A DNA stretch of 64,000 nt from Nocardioides daejeonensis (GTDB taxonomy: Bacteria; Actinomycetota; Actinomycetes; Propionibacteriales; Nocardioidaceae), in contig NZ_QHKZ01000002.1 in NCBI RefSeq assembly GCF_003194585.1, forward strand, positions 62,001 through 126,000. The letters run 5' to 3'. The translations under genes and the position numbers were made by a program. This document shows positions 52,731 to 61,800 of the stretch, piece by piece. The notes under the pieces are model-generated. The model was not told the DNA's origin. It saw nothing but the letters and a program-made list of their open reading frames with translations, and did no database searches. Each line of letters starts with the position of its first letter. Within the stretch, counting starts at the first letter, position 1.

Positions 52731-53702
52731 TCAGCCGCCCGTCGCAGCGAGTGCTGCGGGGCGTCGGAACGTTCGGCGGTACTGCTGCGGACTGACGCCG
52801 CGGCCCCGGGTGAAGTGGTGGCGCAGCGTGGCAGCATTGCCGAAGCCCACCCGGTCGGCGATCCATTCGACCGGCTGCTCGGTGGTCTCGAGCAGCTCCT
52901 CGGCCGCGACCAGGCGCTGGGCGGTGATCCATGCGTGCGGGGTGGTGCCCGTCTCCTCGCGGAAGCGGCGCGCGAAGGTGCGAGCGGAGAGGTGGCTCCG
53001 GCGGGCGAGCTCGGTGACCGACAGGTCCTCGGCGAGATGGTCGAGCATCCACTCCAGCAACGGGCCGAGCGTCTCGGCGCGGCAGTCGGGCACCGCGCGG
53101 GCGATGAACTGTGCCTGGCCGCCGTCCCGGTGCGGGGGCACCACCATGCGGCGGGCCGTCGTCGCGGCGACCGCGGCGCCGAACTCCTGGCGCAGCAGGT
53201 GCAGGGCGGCATCGAGGCCTGCCGCCGACCCGGCGCCCGTCACCATCCGGCCGTCCTGCACATAGAGCACCTCAGGGTCGAGGATGCCTGCCGGGAACGC
53301 CTCCGCCATCGCCGCCGCGTGCCGCCAGTGGGTCGTGTAGCGGCGCCCGTCGAGCAGCCCCGCGTGGCCGAGGATCCAGGCTGCGGTGCAGTGCCCGAAC
53401 ACCCACGCCCCGCGAGCATCGGCGGCGCGGGCCACCTCCAGCACCTCGGGATCCGGCTCCGGCATGCCACGCACCGGGGCGAAGCAGACCAGGTCGGCGT
53501 CGGCTGCCTGGGCAAGGCCGTTCTCGACGACCAGGTCGAAGCCGCTGGATCCCTGCACGCGGCCCGGACGTGGCGTGACGACCTGGAAGTCGAAGACGGG
53601 ATTGTCGTCCTCCGGGTGGTAGGGCTCTGCCCAGACCTCGCACATCGCGCCCAACCCGAATGCCTCGACGCCGTCCTGCACCACGACCACAACCTTCTTC
53701 AT
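52731..53702 (-). CDS. GlxA family (DJ-1/PfpI-AraC) transcriptional regulator
   Basis: This 323-aa protein has an N-terminal DJ-1/PfpI-like domain (KVVVVVQDGVEAFGLGAMCEVW, VFGHCTAAWILGHAGLLDGRR with a nucleophile-elbow Cys) and a C-terminal AraC helix-turn-helix pair (LAEDLSVTELARRSHLSARTFARRFREETG and WIADRVGFGNAATLRHHFTR). Such proteins act as sensors and activators, often of amine or carnitine metabolism. The ATG at 53702 fits the DJ-1 start. The targets are not evident. Confidence 0.88.
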   Translation of the reverse strand: MKKVVVVVQDGVEAFGLGAMCEVWAEPYHPEDDNPVFDFQVVTPRPGRVQGSSGFDLVVENGLAQAADADLVCFAPVRGMPEPDPEVLEVARAADARGAWVFGHCTAAWILGHAGLLDGRRYTTHWRHAAAMAEAFPAGILDPEVLYVQDGRMVTGAGSAAGLDAALHLLRQEFGAAVAATTARRMVVPPHRDGGQAQFIARAVPDCRAETLGPLLEWMLDHLAEDLSVTELARRSHLSARTFARRFREETGTTPHAWITAQRLVAAEELLETTEQPVEWIADRVGFGNAATLRHHFTRGRGVSPQQYRRTFRRPAALAATGG

Positions 53703-53796
53703 GGCGACTATCGTGCGCGCGATGTGGCAGAAAATCAATGGAAGGCGTCATAACTGCCACTGGTGGCTGCAAGGTCAGGGGCGAAGACTTTCTGCC

Positions 53797-53946
53797 ATGA
53801 CCACCGCACTCATCCTCCTCCTCGCCCTCGCCGGGCTGTTGGTCGTCGTCGGCCGGATGATCCGCAACGACGGTCACGGCTCCCGCGCCGCCAACGAACT
53901 GCCGCGCAGCCACCCCCGTGACCTCTTCGACCCCGCCCGCCGCTGA
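53797..53946 (+). CDS. Small single-pass membrane protein (49 aa)
   Basis: The N-terminus is a membrane helix (TALILLLALAGLLVVVGRMI), followed by a polar tail ending DLFDPARR. No family is recognised. The ATG at 53797 lies 94 bp from the divergent GlxA-type regulator start, and a perfect hairpin terminator follows at 53969. Size and context are compatible with a real gene, but evidence is limited to coding bias and the terminator. Confidence 0.55.
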   Translation: MTTALILLLALAGLLVVVGRMIRNDGHGSRAANELPRSHPRDLFDPARR

Positions 53947-53968
53947 CCGCTTCTCCCTCAGACGCGCC

Positions 53969-54000
53969 GAGGGCCCGGATCCTTGCGGATCCGGGCCCTC
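53969..54000. terminator. Perfect 14-bp terminator hairpin
   Basis: GAGGGCCCGGATCC pairs with GGATCCGGGCCCTC around a TTGC loop. It lies between the convergent small membrane protein gene and rpsA and probably serves both. Confidence 0.9.
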
Positions 54001-54044
54001 GTCCTCGTCAGCGACGCGTGCGGTCGCTCACGATGGGGACTTGC

Positions 54045-55511
54045 TCAGGCACCGCCGGTGAGCTTCTCGCGAAGCGCCTGCAGCGCCTCGTCGGAAGCAA
54101 GCGAGCCACCGGTGTTGCTGGTCTCGACCTCCTGGCTGGAGTACGACGTCGCCTCGCCCGCCTCAGCCTCGGCCGCCTTGGCCTCGGCCTGCTGCTTGAC
54201 GTGCGCCTCCCAGCGGGCGTGCGCCTTGGCGTACTGCTCCTCCCAGGCGATGCGCTGCTCGTCGTAGCCCTCGAGCCACTCGCCCGTCTCCGGGTCGAAG
54301 CCCTCCGGGTAGATGTAGTTGCCCTGCTCGTCGTAGGAGGCGGTCATGCCGTAGAGCGTCGGGTCGAACTCCTCCGCGTCCGCGGCAGCGGCCGTCTCGT
54401 TGGCCTGCTTGAGCGAGAGCGAGATCCGACGACGCTCGAGGTCGATGTCGATGATCTTGACCATGACGTCGTCGTTGACCTGGACGACCTGCTCCGGGAT
54501 CTCCACGTGACGCTCGGCCAGCTCGGAGATGTGCACCAGGCCCTCGATGCCCTCCTCGACCCGCACGAACGAGCCGAAGGGAACCAGCTTGGTGACCTTG
54601 CCGGGCACGATCTGGCCGATCTGGTGGGTCCGGGCGAAGTGCTGCCACGGGTCTTCCTGGGTCGCCTTGAGCGACAGCGAGACGCGCTCGCGGTCCATGT
54701 CGACGTCGAGCACCTCGACGGTGACCTCGTCGCCGACGGTGACAACCTCGGACGGGTGGTCGATGTGCTTCCAGGAGAGCTCCGAGACGTGCACCAGACC
54801 GTCGACGCCACCGAGGTCGACGAACGCACCGAAGTTGACGATCGAGGAGACGACACCCTTGCGGATCTGACCCTTCTGGAGCTGGGTCAGGAAGCCCTGG
54901 CGCACCTCGGACTGGGTCTGCTCGAGCCACGCACGGCGCGAGAGCACCACGTTGTTGCGGTTCTTGTCGAGCTCGATGATCTTGGCCTCGAGCGTCTGGC
55001 CGACGTACGGCTGCAGGTCGCGGACCCGACGCATCTCCACCAGCGACGCGGGCAGGAAGCCGCGCAGGCCGATGTCGAGGATGAGGCCGCCCTTGACGAC
55101 CTCGATGACGGTGCCCTCGACGACGCCGTCCTCTTCCTTGACCTGCTCGATCGTGCCCCACGCCCGCTCGTACTGAGCGCGCTTCTTGGACAGGATCAGG
55201 CGGCCTTCCTTGTCCTCCTTCTGAAGGACGAGCGCCTCGACGGAGTCACCGACGGAGACGACCTCGGCGGGGTCCACGTCGTGCTTGATGGACAGCTCGC
55301 GCGAGGGGATGACGCCCTCGGTCTTGTAGCCGATGTCCAGCAGGACCTCGTCGCGGTCCACCTTGACGATGGTGCCGTCGACGATGTCACCGTCGTTGAA
55401 GTACTTGATGGTCTGGTCGATGGCGGCCAGGAAGTCTTCTTCGGACCCGATGTCGTTGATCGCCACCTGGGGCGCGTCGTGGTCAGGAAGAGTGGGGATG
55501 GTGCTCGTCAT
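54045..55511 (-). CDS. rpsA: 30S ribosomal protein S1
   Basis: The 488-aa protein has four S1 RNA-binding repeats (about residues 37-110, 126-190, 208-280 and 296-365), as usual for actinobacterial S1, ending in an acidic and Gln/Glu-rich tail (AKAAEAEAGEATSYSS). It binds mRNA leaders on the 30S subunit. The start is ATG 55511. In M. tuberculosis the C-terminus was proposed as a pyrazinoic-acid target; here the tail differs. The gap upstream to 55903 holds the promoter. Confidence 0.93.
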   Translation of the reverse strand: MTSTIPTLPDHDAPQVAINDIGSEEDFLAAIDQTIKYFNDGDIVDGTIVKVDRDEVLLDIGYKTEGVIPSRELSIKHDVDPAEVVSVGDSVEALVLQKEDKEGRLILSKKRAQYERAWGTIEQVKEEDGVVEGTVIEVVKGGLILDIGLRGFLPASLVEMRRVRDLQPYVGQTLEAKIIELDKNRNNVVLSRRAWLEQTQSEVRQGFLTQLQKGQIRKGVVSSIVNFGAFVDLGGVDGLVHVSELSWKHIDHPSEVVTVGDEVTVEVLDVDMDRERVSLSLKATQEDPWQHFARTHQIGQIVPGKVTKLVPFGSFVRVEEGIEGLVHISELAERHVEIPEQVVQVNDDVMVKIIDIDLERRRISLSLKQANETAAAADAEEFDPTLYGMTASYDEQGNYIYPEGFDPETGEWLEGYDEQRIAWEEQYAKAHARWEAHVKQQAEAKAAEAEAGEATSYSSQEVETSNTGGSLASDEALQALREKLTGGA

Positions 55512-55903
55512 TGGGAAAGGAATTCCTCGGAATGGATGGGGTCGTGCCGGTACGCCGACCGATCCGTTCCGCACCCCGCGAGGGGGCTGGGCCGCACTCC
55601 ACTCCGTCTGGGAGCTGGGCAGACCGCTGGCGCAACCATAAACACTACGCGGCAGCGCCCCGGCGCGTCCAACCGGGGCGCCCCTCCGTGCCTGGCGCGG
55701 GTGAGTCCGTGGGTGAATCGGACCACCCTCGGCGCCTGGATGAGCCGCACTCGCGCGAACGGCTCAGATCACACCGTCACCAGGCGTCACGAATGGGACA
55801 TTCGCTCGTTGGCCCCTTCGAGCACCGGGTCAGCAGAGACCGGGTGGGACGAGAGGCGGGGCTTCTCCGGCGCCGCCGACAACTTGGGGAGATGTAGACG
55901 AAC
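55512..55903. other. Intergenic region with divergent promoters
   Basis: This 392-bp gap between rpsA and the large secreted protein contains no convincing gene. A TATGGT on the minus strand (55635-55640) could be the -10 of rpsA, with a leader of about 120 nt before the start codon. No promoter for the rightward gene is clear to me. Confidence 0.5.
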
Positions 55904-58900
55904 ATGCGTATGCGCAGATTCGCGGCGGGGCTGGTCAGCCTCTCGACCGCTGCGACGATGTCAGTGCTCGTGGTGAGCCTGACGCCGGCCGAGGCAGCGC
56001 CGGCTCCGGCCATCCCAGGCCCGACCAAGGCGGCAGCGACCGCCGAGATCGCCCGGGTCACGGCTGTGAGCCTTCCGCTGCTCCCGCTGCCGGCCGTCGC
56101 CGACCTCGGCCTCGGTCACACGGCGGGCAGCCTCGACGGGGGCGCGACTCCTCGGACGAAGGCCGCGGCGGTGAACCTGAAGGACGGCGCGCTCGGCATC
56201 CCGCTGGAGATCCTGGCCAAGGCCGAGCAGCAGGCACCGCCGACGAACCCGCAGGCGACCTCGAAGGTCATCCCGAGCACCAACCTCGTCGTCGCCTCCC
56301 TGGGCGTCTCCGAGGCACGCGCGCACGCACGCTGGTCGGCCGGCAACGACTGCCTGCCTCTTCAGGACACCTACTCCGAGTCGCTCGTCAGCACCGCGAA
56401 CGTGGGCGTCGTCGACATCCCCGGCATCGGCGCACTGCTCAAGCTCCCCGGCACCGTCGAGTCCTCGCAGACCCTCGACCTGGTGCCCAACCCGACCACC
56501 CCGACCCACTCGGACGTGGTCTCGCGGGCAGCCGGCGACACCGCCAACGTGAGCCTCTTCGGCGGACAGCTCGAGGTGCAGGTCGCCAACGACCCGATCC
56601 TCACCGCTCGCGCCTCCGGCACGCCCGGCGGCGCGACGGTCGACTGGACCGCTCCCCTGGTGACGATCAAGGCGGGCAACACCACCTACCCGCTCGACGT
56701 GGCGGGCTCGCCGCTCAACCTGACGCTGCCCAACAACCCCCTGGTCTCGCTCGAGATCTCCCTGGGCCAGCCCTCGAACGTGGTCAAGAGTGCCGACGGC
56801 ACCCGCGCCGCGGCCGACGTCACCCTGCTCCGCGTGCACGCCGAGCTGTTGCCGATCCTGGGCACGGGCTCCGGGCTGGAGCTGGCGCATGTCGACCTGT
56901 TCCCGCTGCACGCGGAGGCCACCGCGCCGGCGGGCGGCGTCGACTGCAGCCAGGTCGACAGTGACGGCGACGGTCTCACCGACGCCATCGAGCGCGAGAT
57001 CGGCACCGACCCGACCAAGAAGGACAGCGACGGCGACGGCGTCAGCGACTTCGACGAGGACACCGACGGCGACGGCCTCACCAACGGCGAGGAGGTGACC
57101 GGCAGCAAGAACACCGGCTACAACAACGAGCCGACCAACCCGGGCAAGGCCGACACCGACGGCGACGGCCTCACCGACTCCCAGGAGATCGACCTCACCG
57201 GGACCGACCCCAACAAGGCCGACACCGACGGCGACGGCACGAGCGACGCGGACGAGGACGCCGACAACGACGGTCTCACCAACCTCGAAGAGGTCAGCGG
57301 CAGCAAGAACACCGCGCACGGCAACCAGCCCACCGATCCGAAGAAGGCCGACACGGACGGCGGCGGCGTCAACGACGGCGTCGAGGTCGGACGCGGCAGC
57401 AACCCCAACAACCCGGCCGACGACAACCCGCCGAACCCGGGTGACACCGACACCGACGGCGACGGCCTCACCGACGCCGAGGAAGCCACCCTCGGCACCG
57501 ACCCCAACAAGGCCGACACCGACGGCGACGGCCTCACCGACGGCGCCGAGGTGAAGACCTACAAGACCGACCCGAAGAAGGCGGACACCGACGGCGGCGG
57601 CGTCAACGACGGCGTCGAGGTCAACCGGGGCACCAACCCGCTCGACCCGAAGGACGACCTCCCGTCGACCACCGACGCGGACGGCGACGGCCTCAGCGAC
57701 GCCGACGAGGCGACGCACGGCACCGACCCGGCCAACCCGGACACCGACGGCGACGGGCTCACGGACGGCGACGAGGTCCACAACCACAACACCGACCCGA
57801 CCAAGGCCGACACCGACGGCGGCGGCATCAACGACGGCGTCGAGATCAGCCGGGGCACCGACCCGCGTGACCCGGCCGACGACCTGCCGAGCACTGACGA
57901 CGCGGACGGCGACGGCCTCAGCGACGCCGACGAGGCGACGCACGGCACCGACCCGGCCAACCCGGACACCGACGGCGACGGGCTCACGGACGGTCACGAG
58001 GTCCACGACCACAAGACCGACCCGACCAAGGCCGACACCGACGGCGGTGGCGTCAGCGACGGCGCCGAGGTCAACCGCGGCACCAACCCGCTCGACCCGA
58101 AGGACGACCTCGACAGCACCAACGACCAGGACGGCGACGGTCTCACCGACGCCGAGGAAGCCACCCTGGGCACCGACCCCAACAAGGCCGACACCGACGG
58201 CGACGGCCTCACCGACGGCGCCGAGGTGAAGACCCACAAGACCGACCCGACCAAGGCCGACACCGACGGCGGCGGCGTCAACGACGGCGCCGAGGTCAAC
58301 CGCGGCACCAACCCGCTCGACCCGAAGGACGACGTCCCCGGCACCGGTGACACCGACACGGACGGCGACGGGATCAGCGACGAGGACGAGGCCGAGATCG
58401 GCACCGATCCCAACAAGGCCGACACCGACGGCGACGGCCTCACCGACGGCGAGGAGGTCACCGGCTCGGCCAACACCCGCTACGGAAGCAAGCCGACCAA
58501 CCCGCTGAAGAAGGACACCGACGGCGACGGGATCAACGACGGCGTCGAGGTCAAGGGCTACGTCATCTCGCAGAAGGTGAAGCGCAAGGGCCAGAAGGCC
58601 AAGGCGATCGGCAAGGTCTACACCGACCCGACCAACAAGGACACCGACGGCGACAAGATCATCGACGGCGTCGAGCGCAAGGGCTACAAGATCAAGCAGA
58701 AGGTGATCACCAACAAGGGCTCCTACAAGATCGGCAAGGTCCAGAGCGACCCGACGAAGAAGGACACCGACGGTGACGGCCTGAAGGACAACCAGGAGCG
58801 GACCGGCAAGAAGAACAAGAAGTTCAAGAAGCACAAGTCCGACCCGACCAATTGGGACACCGACAAGGCCGGCGTCTCCGATGGCCAGGAGATCAAGAAC

Positions 58901-58969
58901 GGGAGCGACCCCACGGTCGCCCAGAAGAAGGTGAAGCCCCGCCTCGTTCTCCCTCGGCTGACCTTCTGA
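55904..58969 (+). CDS. Large secreted calcium-binding protein with thrombospondin type 3-like repeats
   Basis: The 1021-aa product has a Sec signal peptide (cut after TPAEA, about residue 31), an N-terminal beta-rich region without known family (about 32-345) and then about 20 DxDxDG(D) calcium loops to residue 1000. The central part has four near-identical 75-aa supermodules (225-bp period, about 57445-58345): DxDGDGLSDxDEATxGTDP, DTDGDGLTDGxEV and DTDGGGxxDGxEVxRGTxP. The tail is basic (KVKPRLVLPRLTF) without sortase or anchor motif. It would be exported and rigidified by calcium. Adhesion or matrix roles are possible but unproven. The reverse strand also looks open because of this repeat composition. 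Confidence 0.85.
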   Translation: MRMRRFAAGLVSLSTAATMSVLVVSLTPAEAAPAPAIPGPTKAAATAEIARVTAVSLPLLPLPAVADLGLGHTAGSLDGGATPRTKAAAVNLKDGALGIPLEILAKAEQQAPPTNPQATSKVIPSTNLVVASLGVSEARAHARWSAGNDCLPLQDTYSESLVSTANVGVVDIPGIGALLKLPGTVESSQTLDLVPNPTTPTHSDVVSRAAGDTANVSLFGGQLEVQVANDPILTARASGTPGGATVDWTAPLVTIKAGNTTYPLDVAGSPLNLTLPNNPLVSLEISLGQPSNVVKSADGTRAAADVTLLRVHAELLPILGTGSGLELAHVDLFPLHAEATAPAGGVDCSQVDSDGDGLTDAIEREIGTDPTKKDSDGDGVSDFDEDTDGDGLTNGEEVTGSKNTGYNNEPTNPGKADTDGDGLTDSQEIDLTGTDPNKADTDGDGTSDADEDADNDGLTNLEEVSGSKNTAHGNQPTDPKKADTDGGGVNDGVEVGRGSNPNNPADDNPPNPGDTDTDGDGLTDAEEATLGTDPNKADTDGDGLTDGAEVKTYKTDPKKADTDGGGVNDGVEVNRGTNPLDPKDDLPSTTDADGDGLSDADEATHGTDPANPDTDGDGLTDGDEVHNHNTDPTKADTDGGGINDGVEISRGTDPRDPADDLPSTDDADGDGLSDADEATHGTDPANPDTDGDGLTDGHEVHDHKTDPTKADTDGGGVSDGAEVNRGTNPLDPKDDLDSTNDQDGDGLTDAEEATLGTDPNKADTDGDGLTDGAEVKTHKTDPTKADTDGGGVNDGAEVNRGTNPLDPKDDVPGTGDTDTDGDGISDEDEAEIGTDPNKADTDGDGLTDGEEVTGSANTRYGSKPTNPLKKDTDGDGINDGVEVKGYVISQKVKRKGQKAKAIGKVYTDPTNKDTDGDKIIDGVERKGYKIKQKVITNKGSYKIGKVQSDPTKKDTDGDGLKDNQERTGKKNKKFKKHKSDPTNWDTDKAGVSDGQEIKNGSDPTVAQKKVKPRLVLPRLTF

Positions 58970-58993
58970 TCGGCTCAGCCACTACGCACCACT

Positions 58994-59029
58994 GACGTGG
59001 GCGCCGGACCTCGGTCCGGCGCCCACGTC
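58994..59029. terminator. Strong terminator hairpin
   Basis: GACGTGGGCGCCGGAC (58994-59009) pairs perfectly with GTCCGGCGCCCACGTC (59014-59029) around a CTCG loop. It begins 25 nt after the calcium-binding protein stop and precedes the methyltransferase gene. Confidence 0.9.
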
Positions 59030-59056
59030 GCATTCGAGGGGCCGTATTCTTGGGCC

Positions 59057-59878
59057 GTGGAAGCAGCAGCAGCTCATCCGCCGGTCACGGCGGAGCGGCG
59101 GCCGGCCGGCGAGGAAGAGTCCCGCCGCGCCAACCGGCGCGACTGGGACAGGTATGCCGACGAGTACCAGGCCACCCACGGCGCTTTCCTCGGCGACGTC
59201 GGCTTCGTGTGGGGACCCGAGGGCACGACTGAACAGGCCGTCGGCGCCCTGGGCGACGTCGACGGCCGCGACGTGCTGGAGCTCGGCAGCGGCGCGGGTC
59301 AGTGCTCGCGCTGGGTGCGGCGGCAGGGAGGCCGGGCGGTCGGGCTCGATCTGTCGCACCGACAACTGCAGCATTCGCGGCGCATCGACGACGAGACCGG
59401 ACTCACCGTGCCCTCGGTCCAGGCGACCGCGACGGCGCTCCCCTTCCGGTCGGGGAGCTTCGACATCGTCTTCTCGTCGTTCGGTGCGCTCCAGTTCGTC
59501 GCCGACGGGGACTCGCTGATGCGGGAGGTGGCCCGGGTGCTGCGTCCACGGGGGCGCTTCGCCTTCTCGGTCACCCACCCGACGCGCTGGATGTTCCCCG
59601 ACGACCCGGGGCCCGAGGGGTTGGTCGCCTCGCAGTCCTACTGGGACAGGACGCCGTACGTCGAGGTCGATGACGCCACCGGCGAGGTGAGCTATGTCGA
59701 GCACCACCGCACGATCGGTGACTGGGTCGACCTGCTCGCCTCCGTCGGCCTCGCGCTGGTCCGCTTCGTGGAGCCGACCTGGCCCGAGGACCACGACCGG
59801 GTCTGGGGCGGATGGTCACGTACCCGGGGCCTGGTGACCCCGGGTACGGCGCTCTTCGTGGCCGACCGGCTCAGCTGA
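59057..59878 (+). CDS. Class I SAM-dependent methyltransferase
   Basis: The 273-aa protein has VLELGSGAGQCSRWVRRQGGRAVGLDLS for SAM binding, FDIVFSSFGALQFVAD and VLRPRGRFAFSV as motif III. The N-terminal NRRDWDRYADEYQATHGAFLGD is common in actinobacterial methyltransferases. The GTG at 59057 gives an N-terminus of about 25 disordered residues. The substrate is unknown. It is convergent with the DUF3068 gene. Confidence 0.82.
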   Translation: MEAAAAHPPVTAERRPAGEEESRRANRRDWDRYADEYQATHGAFLGDVGFVWGPEGTTEQAVGALGDVDGRDVLELGSGAGQCSRWVRRQGGRAVGLDLSHRQLQHSRRIDDETGLTVPSVQATATALPFRSGSFDIVFSSFGALQFVADGDSLMREVARVLRPRGRFAFSVTHPTRWMFPDDPGPEGLVASQSYWDRTPYVEVDDATGEVSYVEHHRTIGDWVDLLASVGLALVRFVEPTWPEDHDRVWGGWSRTRGLVTPGTALFVADRLS

Positions 59879-59902
59879 CGGCCGGCCGCACCCGAGCCTC
59901 GA

Positions 59903-60841
59903 TCAGGCCTCGGCGTGCTCTCCGCGGCTGCGCATGCGGACGACCGCGAAGCCGACCAGCGCCAGTCCCACCAGCAGCAGGAGCAGCGGCAGCAGCGTGC
60001 GGAGCAGGAAGAGCATGGTGCTCAGCGAGCCGTAGGTGTCGACGTTGTCCTGGATGGTCTTGTTGTCGAAGCCCGTGGTCACGTCGGTCGTGACGATCCG
60101 GTCCTCACCGTCGTACCGGATCGTGTTGTGCTGCTGCTCGGTCCGCTTGATGACCACACCGGTGCGCGGCTCGACCCAGAGCGTGCGGATGTTGGAGTAG
60201 GTCATCTCGGCCTCGAGGTTGCCCTCGCCCTCCTCGCCCAGCAGGCTGGCGGGGACATCCTGGGTGCCCACCACGGTGGGCTCGATGGTCTGCTCGAACT
60301 TGTAGGTGTTGAGGCCCTTGACCTCTTCCTCCTTGACGTACTTGATCGGCACCGCCTCGCCGAGGTCGGCATCCCACCAGTCGTAGGTCTTCTTCTCCGT
60401 GTTGAACGGGAACTTCACGAGGAGCCCCTTGCGCTTCACCAGGACGTTGGTGCCCTCGGTGTCGGACTGGTACTCGTCGCAGCAGTTCACCGCCTCGCCG
60501 GTGTGGGCGTTGAAGGCGATCCGCTCGACACTGCGGGAGCGGACCACGCCGTCGTCGCTCTTCGTGGACGTCGTCGTCTCCCAGACGACGACGTCGTCGG
60601 GTGCCTTCTCCGTAGCCTTGACCAAACCCACCGTCTTGGCGGTGGTGGTCAGGTTGGTCGTGATGTTCTCCAGCGAGCCCGTGTCGAACACGTTCGCGTC
60701 CGGTCCGACCAAGGTGTTGATCGAGTTCTGGTCGATGGGGGCCACCGCCAACTGGTCGTAGGCGTAGAACCGCAACAACCCCGCGGTCACCAACATGAAG
60801 ATCCCCACCCCGAGCAGGATCTGGGTTGCCTTGCCTCGCAT
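59903..60841 (-). CDS. DUF3068 domain membrane protein, Rv0227c-like
   Basis: This 312-aa protein has an N-terminal membrane segment (ILLGVGIFMLVTAGLLRF), a large extracytoplasmic domain (about 33-275) with FNAHTGEAVNCCDEY, and a C-terminal segment (LFLLRTLLPLLLLLVGLALV). It belongs to the DUF3068 (PorA-like) family of actinobacterial envelope proteins. The gene is grouped with a methyltransferase, a glycosyltransferase and a DUF2613 gene. It is probably involved in the cell envelope. Confidence 0.85.
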   Translation of the reverse strand: MRGKATQILLGVGIFMLVTAGLLRFYAYDQLAVAPIDQNSINTLVGPDANVFDTGSLENITTNLTTTAKTVGLVKATEKAPDDVVVWETTTSTKSDDGVVRSRSVERIAFNAHTGEAVNCCDEYQSDTEGTNVLVKRKGLLVKFPFNTEKKTYDWWDADLGEAVPIKYVKEEEVKGLNTYKFEQTIEPTVVGTQDVPASLLGEEGEGNLEAEMTYSNIRTLWVEPRTGVVIKRTEQQHNTIRYDGEDRIVTTDVTTGFDNKTIQDNVDTYGSLSTMLFLLRTLLPLLLLLVGLALVGFAVVRMRSRGEHAEA

Positions 60842-61004
60842 TGCACGTCCTCCCTACGACGATTCCGGGAACCCCGACCTCGGGGCCGCTCCCTCGCCGC
60901 ACTCCCACACGGCGCCGTGATGTTAACAACATTCCTTGGACATCTGGCCCAGTCCGAGTGGCCAATTTTGTTCCCGTGTCCAGATCGTTGCCTTCGGGAG
61001 GGGC

Positions 61005-61751
61005 TCAGAGACGCCGCAGCACCAGCCACAGGTTCCAGCTGAGCAGCTCGCGCAGCAGCGGGATCCGGAGCAGGAAGCGCGACCACGGCGGCAGGTACCG
61101 CGGCCGGGCCTCGACCAGTTCGAGGCCCGGCGTGGACCGTGCCCAGCGCATCCCCTCGGCCACCGAGGCGGCGTACATCGACTCGCCGAAGCGGTTCTTG
61201 GGCGGGTGACCGTGCTTGCGCTCGTAGCGGCGCGCGGCCCGGTGTCCGCCGAGGTAGTGCCAGGGAGAGGTCTCGTGACCGCCCCAGGGGCCGAGCCATG
61301 CCGTGTAGCTGAGCACCACGTAACCGCCCGGCCGCACCTTGCGCGCCATCTGGTCCGCCACCGCCGCCAGGTCGGGCACGTGCTCCAGCAGGTTGCTGGA
61401 GAAGACCAGATCCATGCTGCCGTCGGCGATCGGGCTCTGCTCGGCGAGCGCCTGGACCGACAACGGATGCCGCCGGTGCGAGGTGATCTCGGAGCGGTCC
61501 GCATCGACCACCACCGAGACCGCGCCATGCCGCGCGAACGCCTCCGAGTAGAAGCCCGGGCCTCCCCCGAAGTCGACCACCCGGAGTCCGTCCAAGCCGG
61601 TGTGTCGCGAGATCAACGTGACGGCGTCCTCCGCGATCAGGCTGTAGAAGCCGACGGGGTCGGTCTGCTCGGTCAGGAACGACCGGAAGAGCCGGACGCT
61701 GCGCCGAAGGTCGTCGCCGGAGCCGGATCTGCGAAACGAGGTGGTCTGCAC
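61005..61751 (-). CDS. Class I SAM-dependent methyltransferase, Rv0224c-like
   Basis: This protein has VVDFGGGPGFYSEAFARHG, MDLVFSSNLLEHVPDLAAVADQMARKVRPGG and SYTAWLGPWGGHE, typical of envelope-glycan-associated methyltransferases. In M. tuberculosis Rv0224c is next to Rv0225 (glycosyltransferase) as here. I choose GTG 61751 because TAACAT lies 7 nt before it, as for a leaderless transcript. ATG 61802 is an alternative that would overlap the start codon of the divergent glycosyltransferase gene. Confidence 0.8.
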   Translation of the reverse strand: MQTTSFRRSGSGDDLRRSVRLFRSFLTEQTDPVGFYSLIAEDAVTLISRHTGLDGLRVVDFGGGPGFYSEAFARHGAVSVVVDADRSEITSHRRHPLSVQALAEQSPIADGSMDLVFSSNLLEHVPDLAAVADQMARKVRPGGYVVLSYTAWLGPWGGHETSPWHYLGGHRAARRYERKHGHPPKNRFGESMYAASVAEGMRWARSTPGLELVEARPRYLPPWSRFLLRIPLLRELLSWNLWLVLRRL

Positions 61752-61758
61752 GCCGCGA

Positions 61759-61764
61759 ATGTTA
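61759..61764 (-). promoter_or_regulatory. Candidate -10 element of the methyltransferase gene
   Basis: TAACAT on the minus strand ends 7 nt before GTG 61751, the usual -10 to start-point distance of a leaderless mRNA. No good -35 is seen. Confidence 0.4.
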
Positions 61765-61800
61765 GCCTCGCTTGTCGGGTCGCTTGGGGAGGGAGAACTC

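Noticed and set aside
55961..58834. A 957-codon open frame on the minus strand opposite the calcium-binding repeat protein
   Set aside because: It mirrors the GAC/GGC repeats of the plus-strand gene, consists of VGVGLVGVGA-type low-complexity sequence and has no ribosome site or family; it is a shadow.
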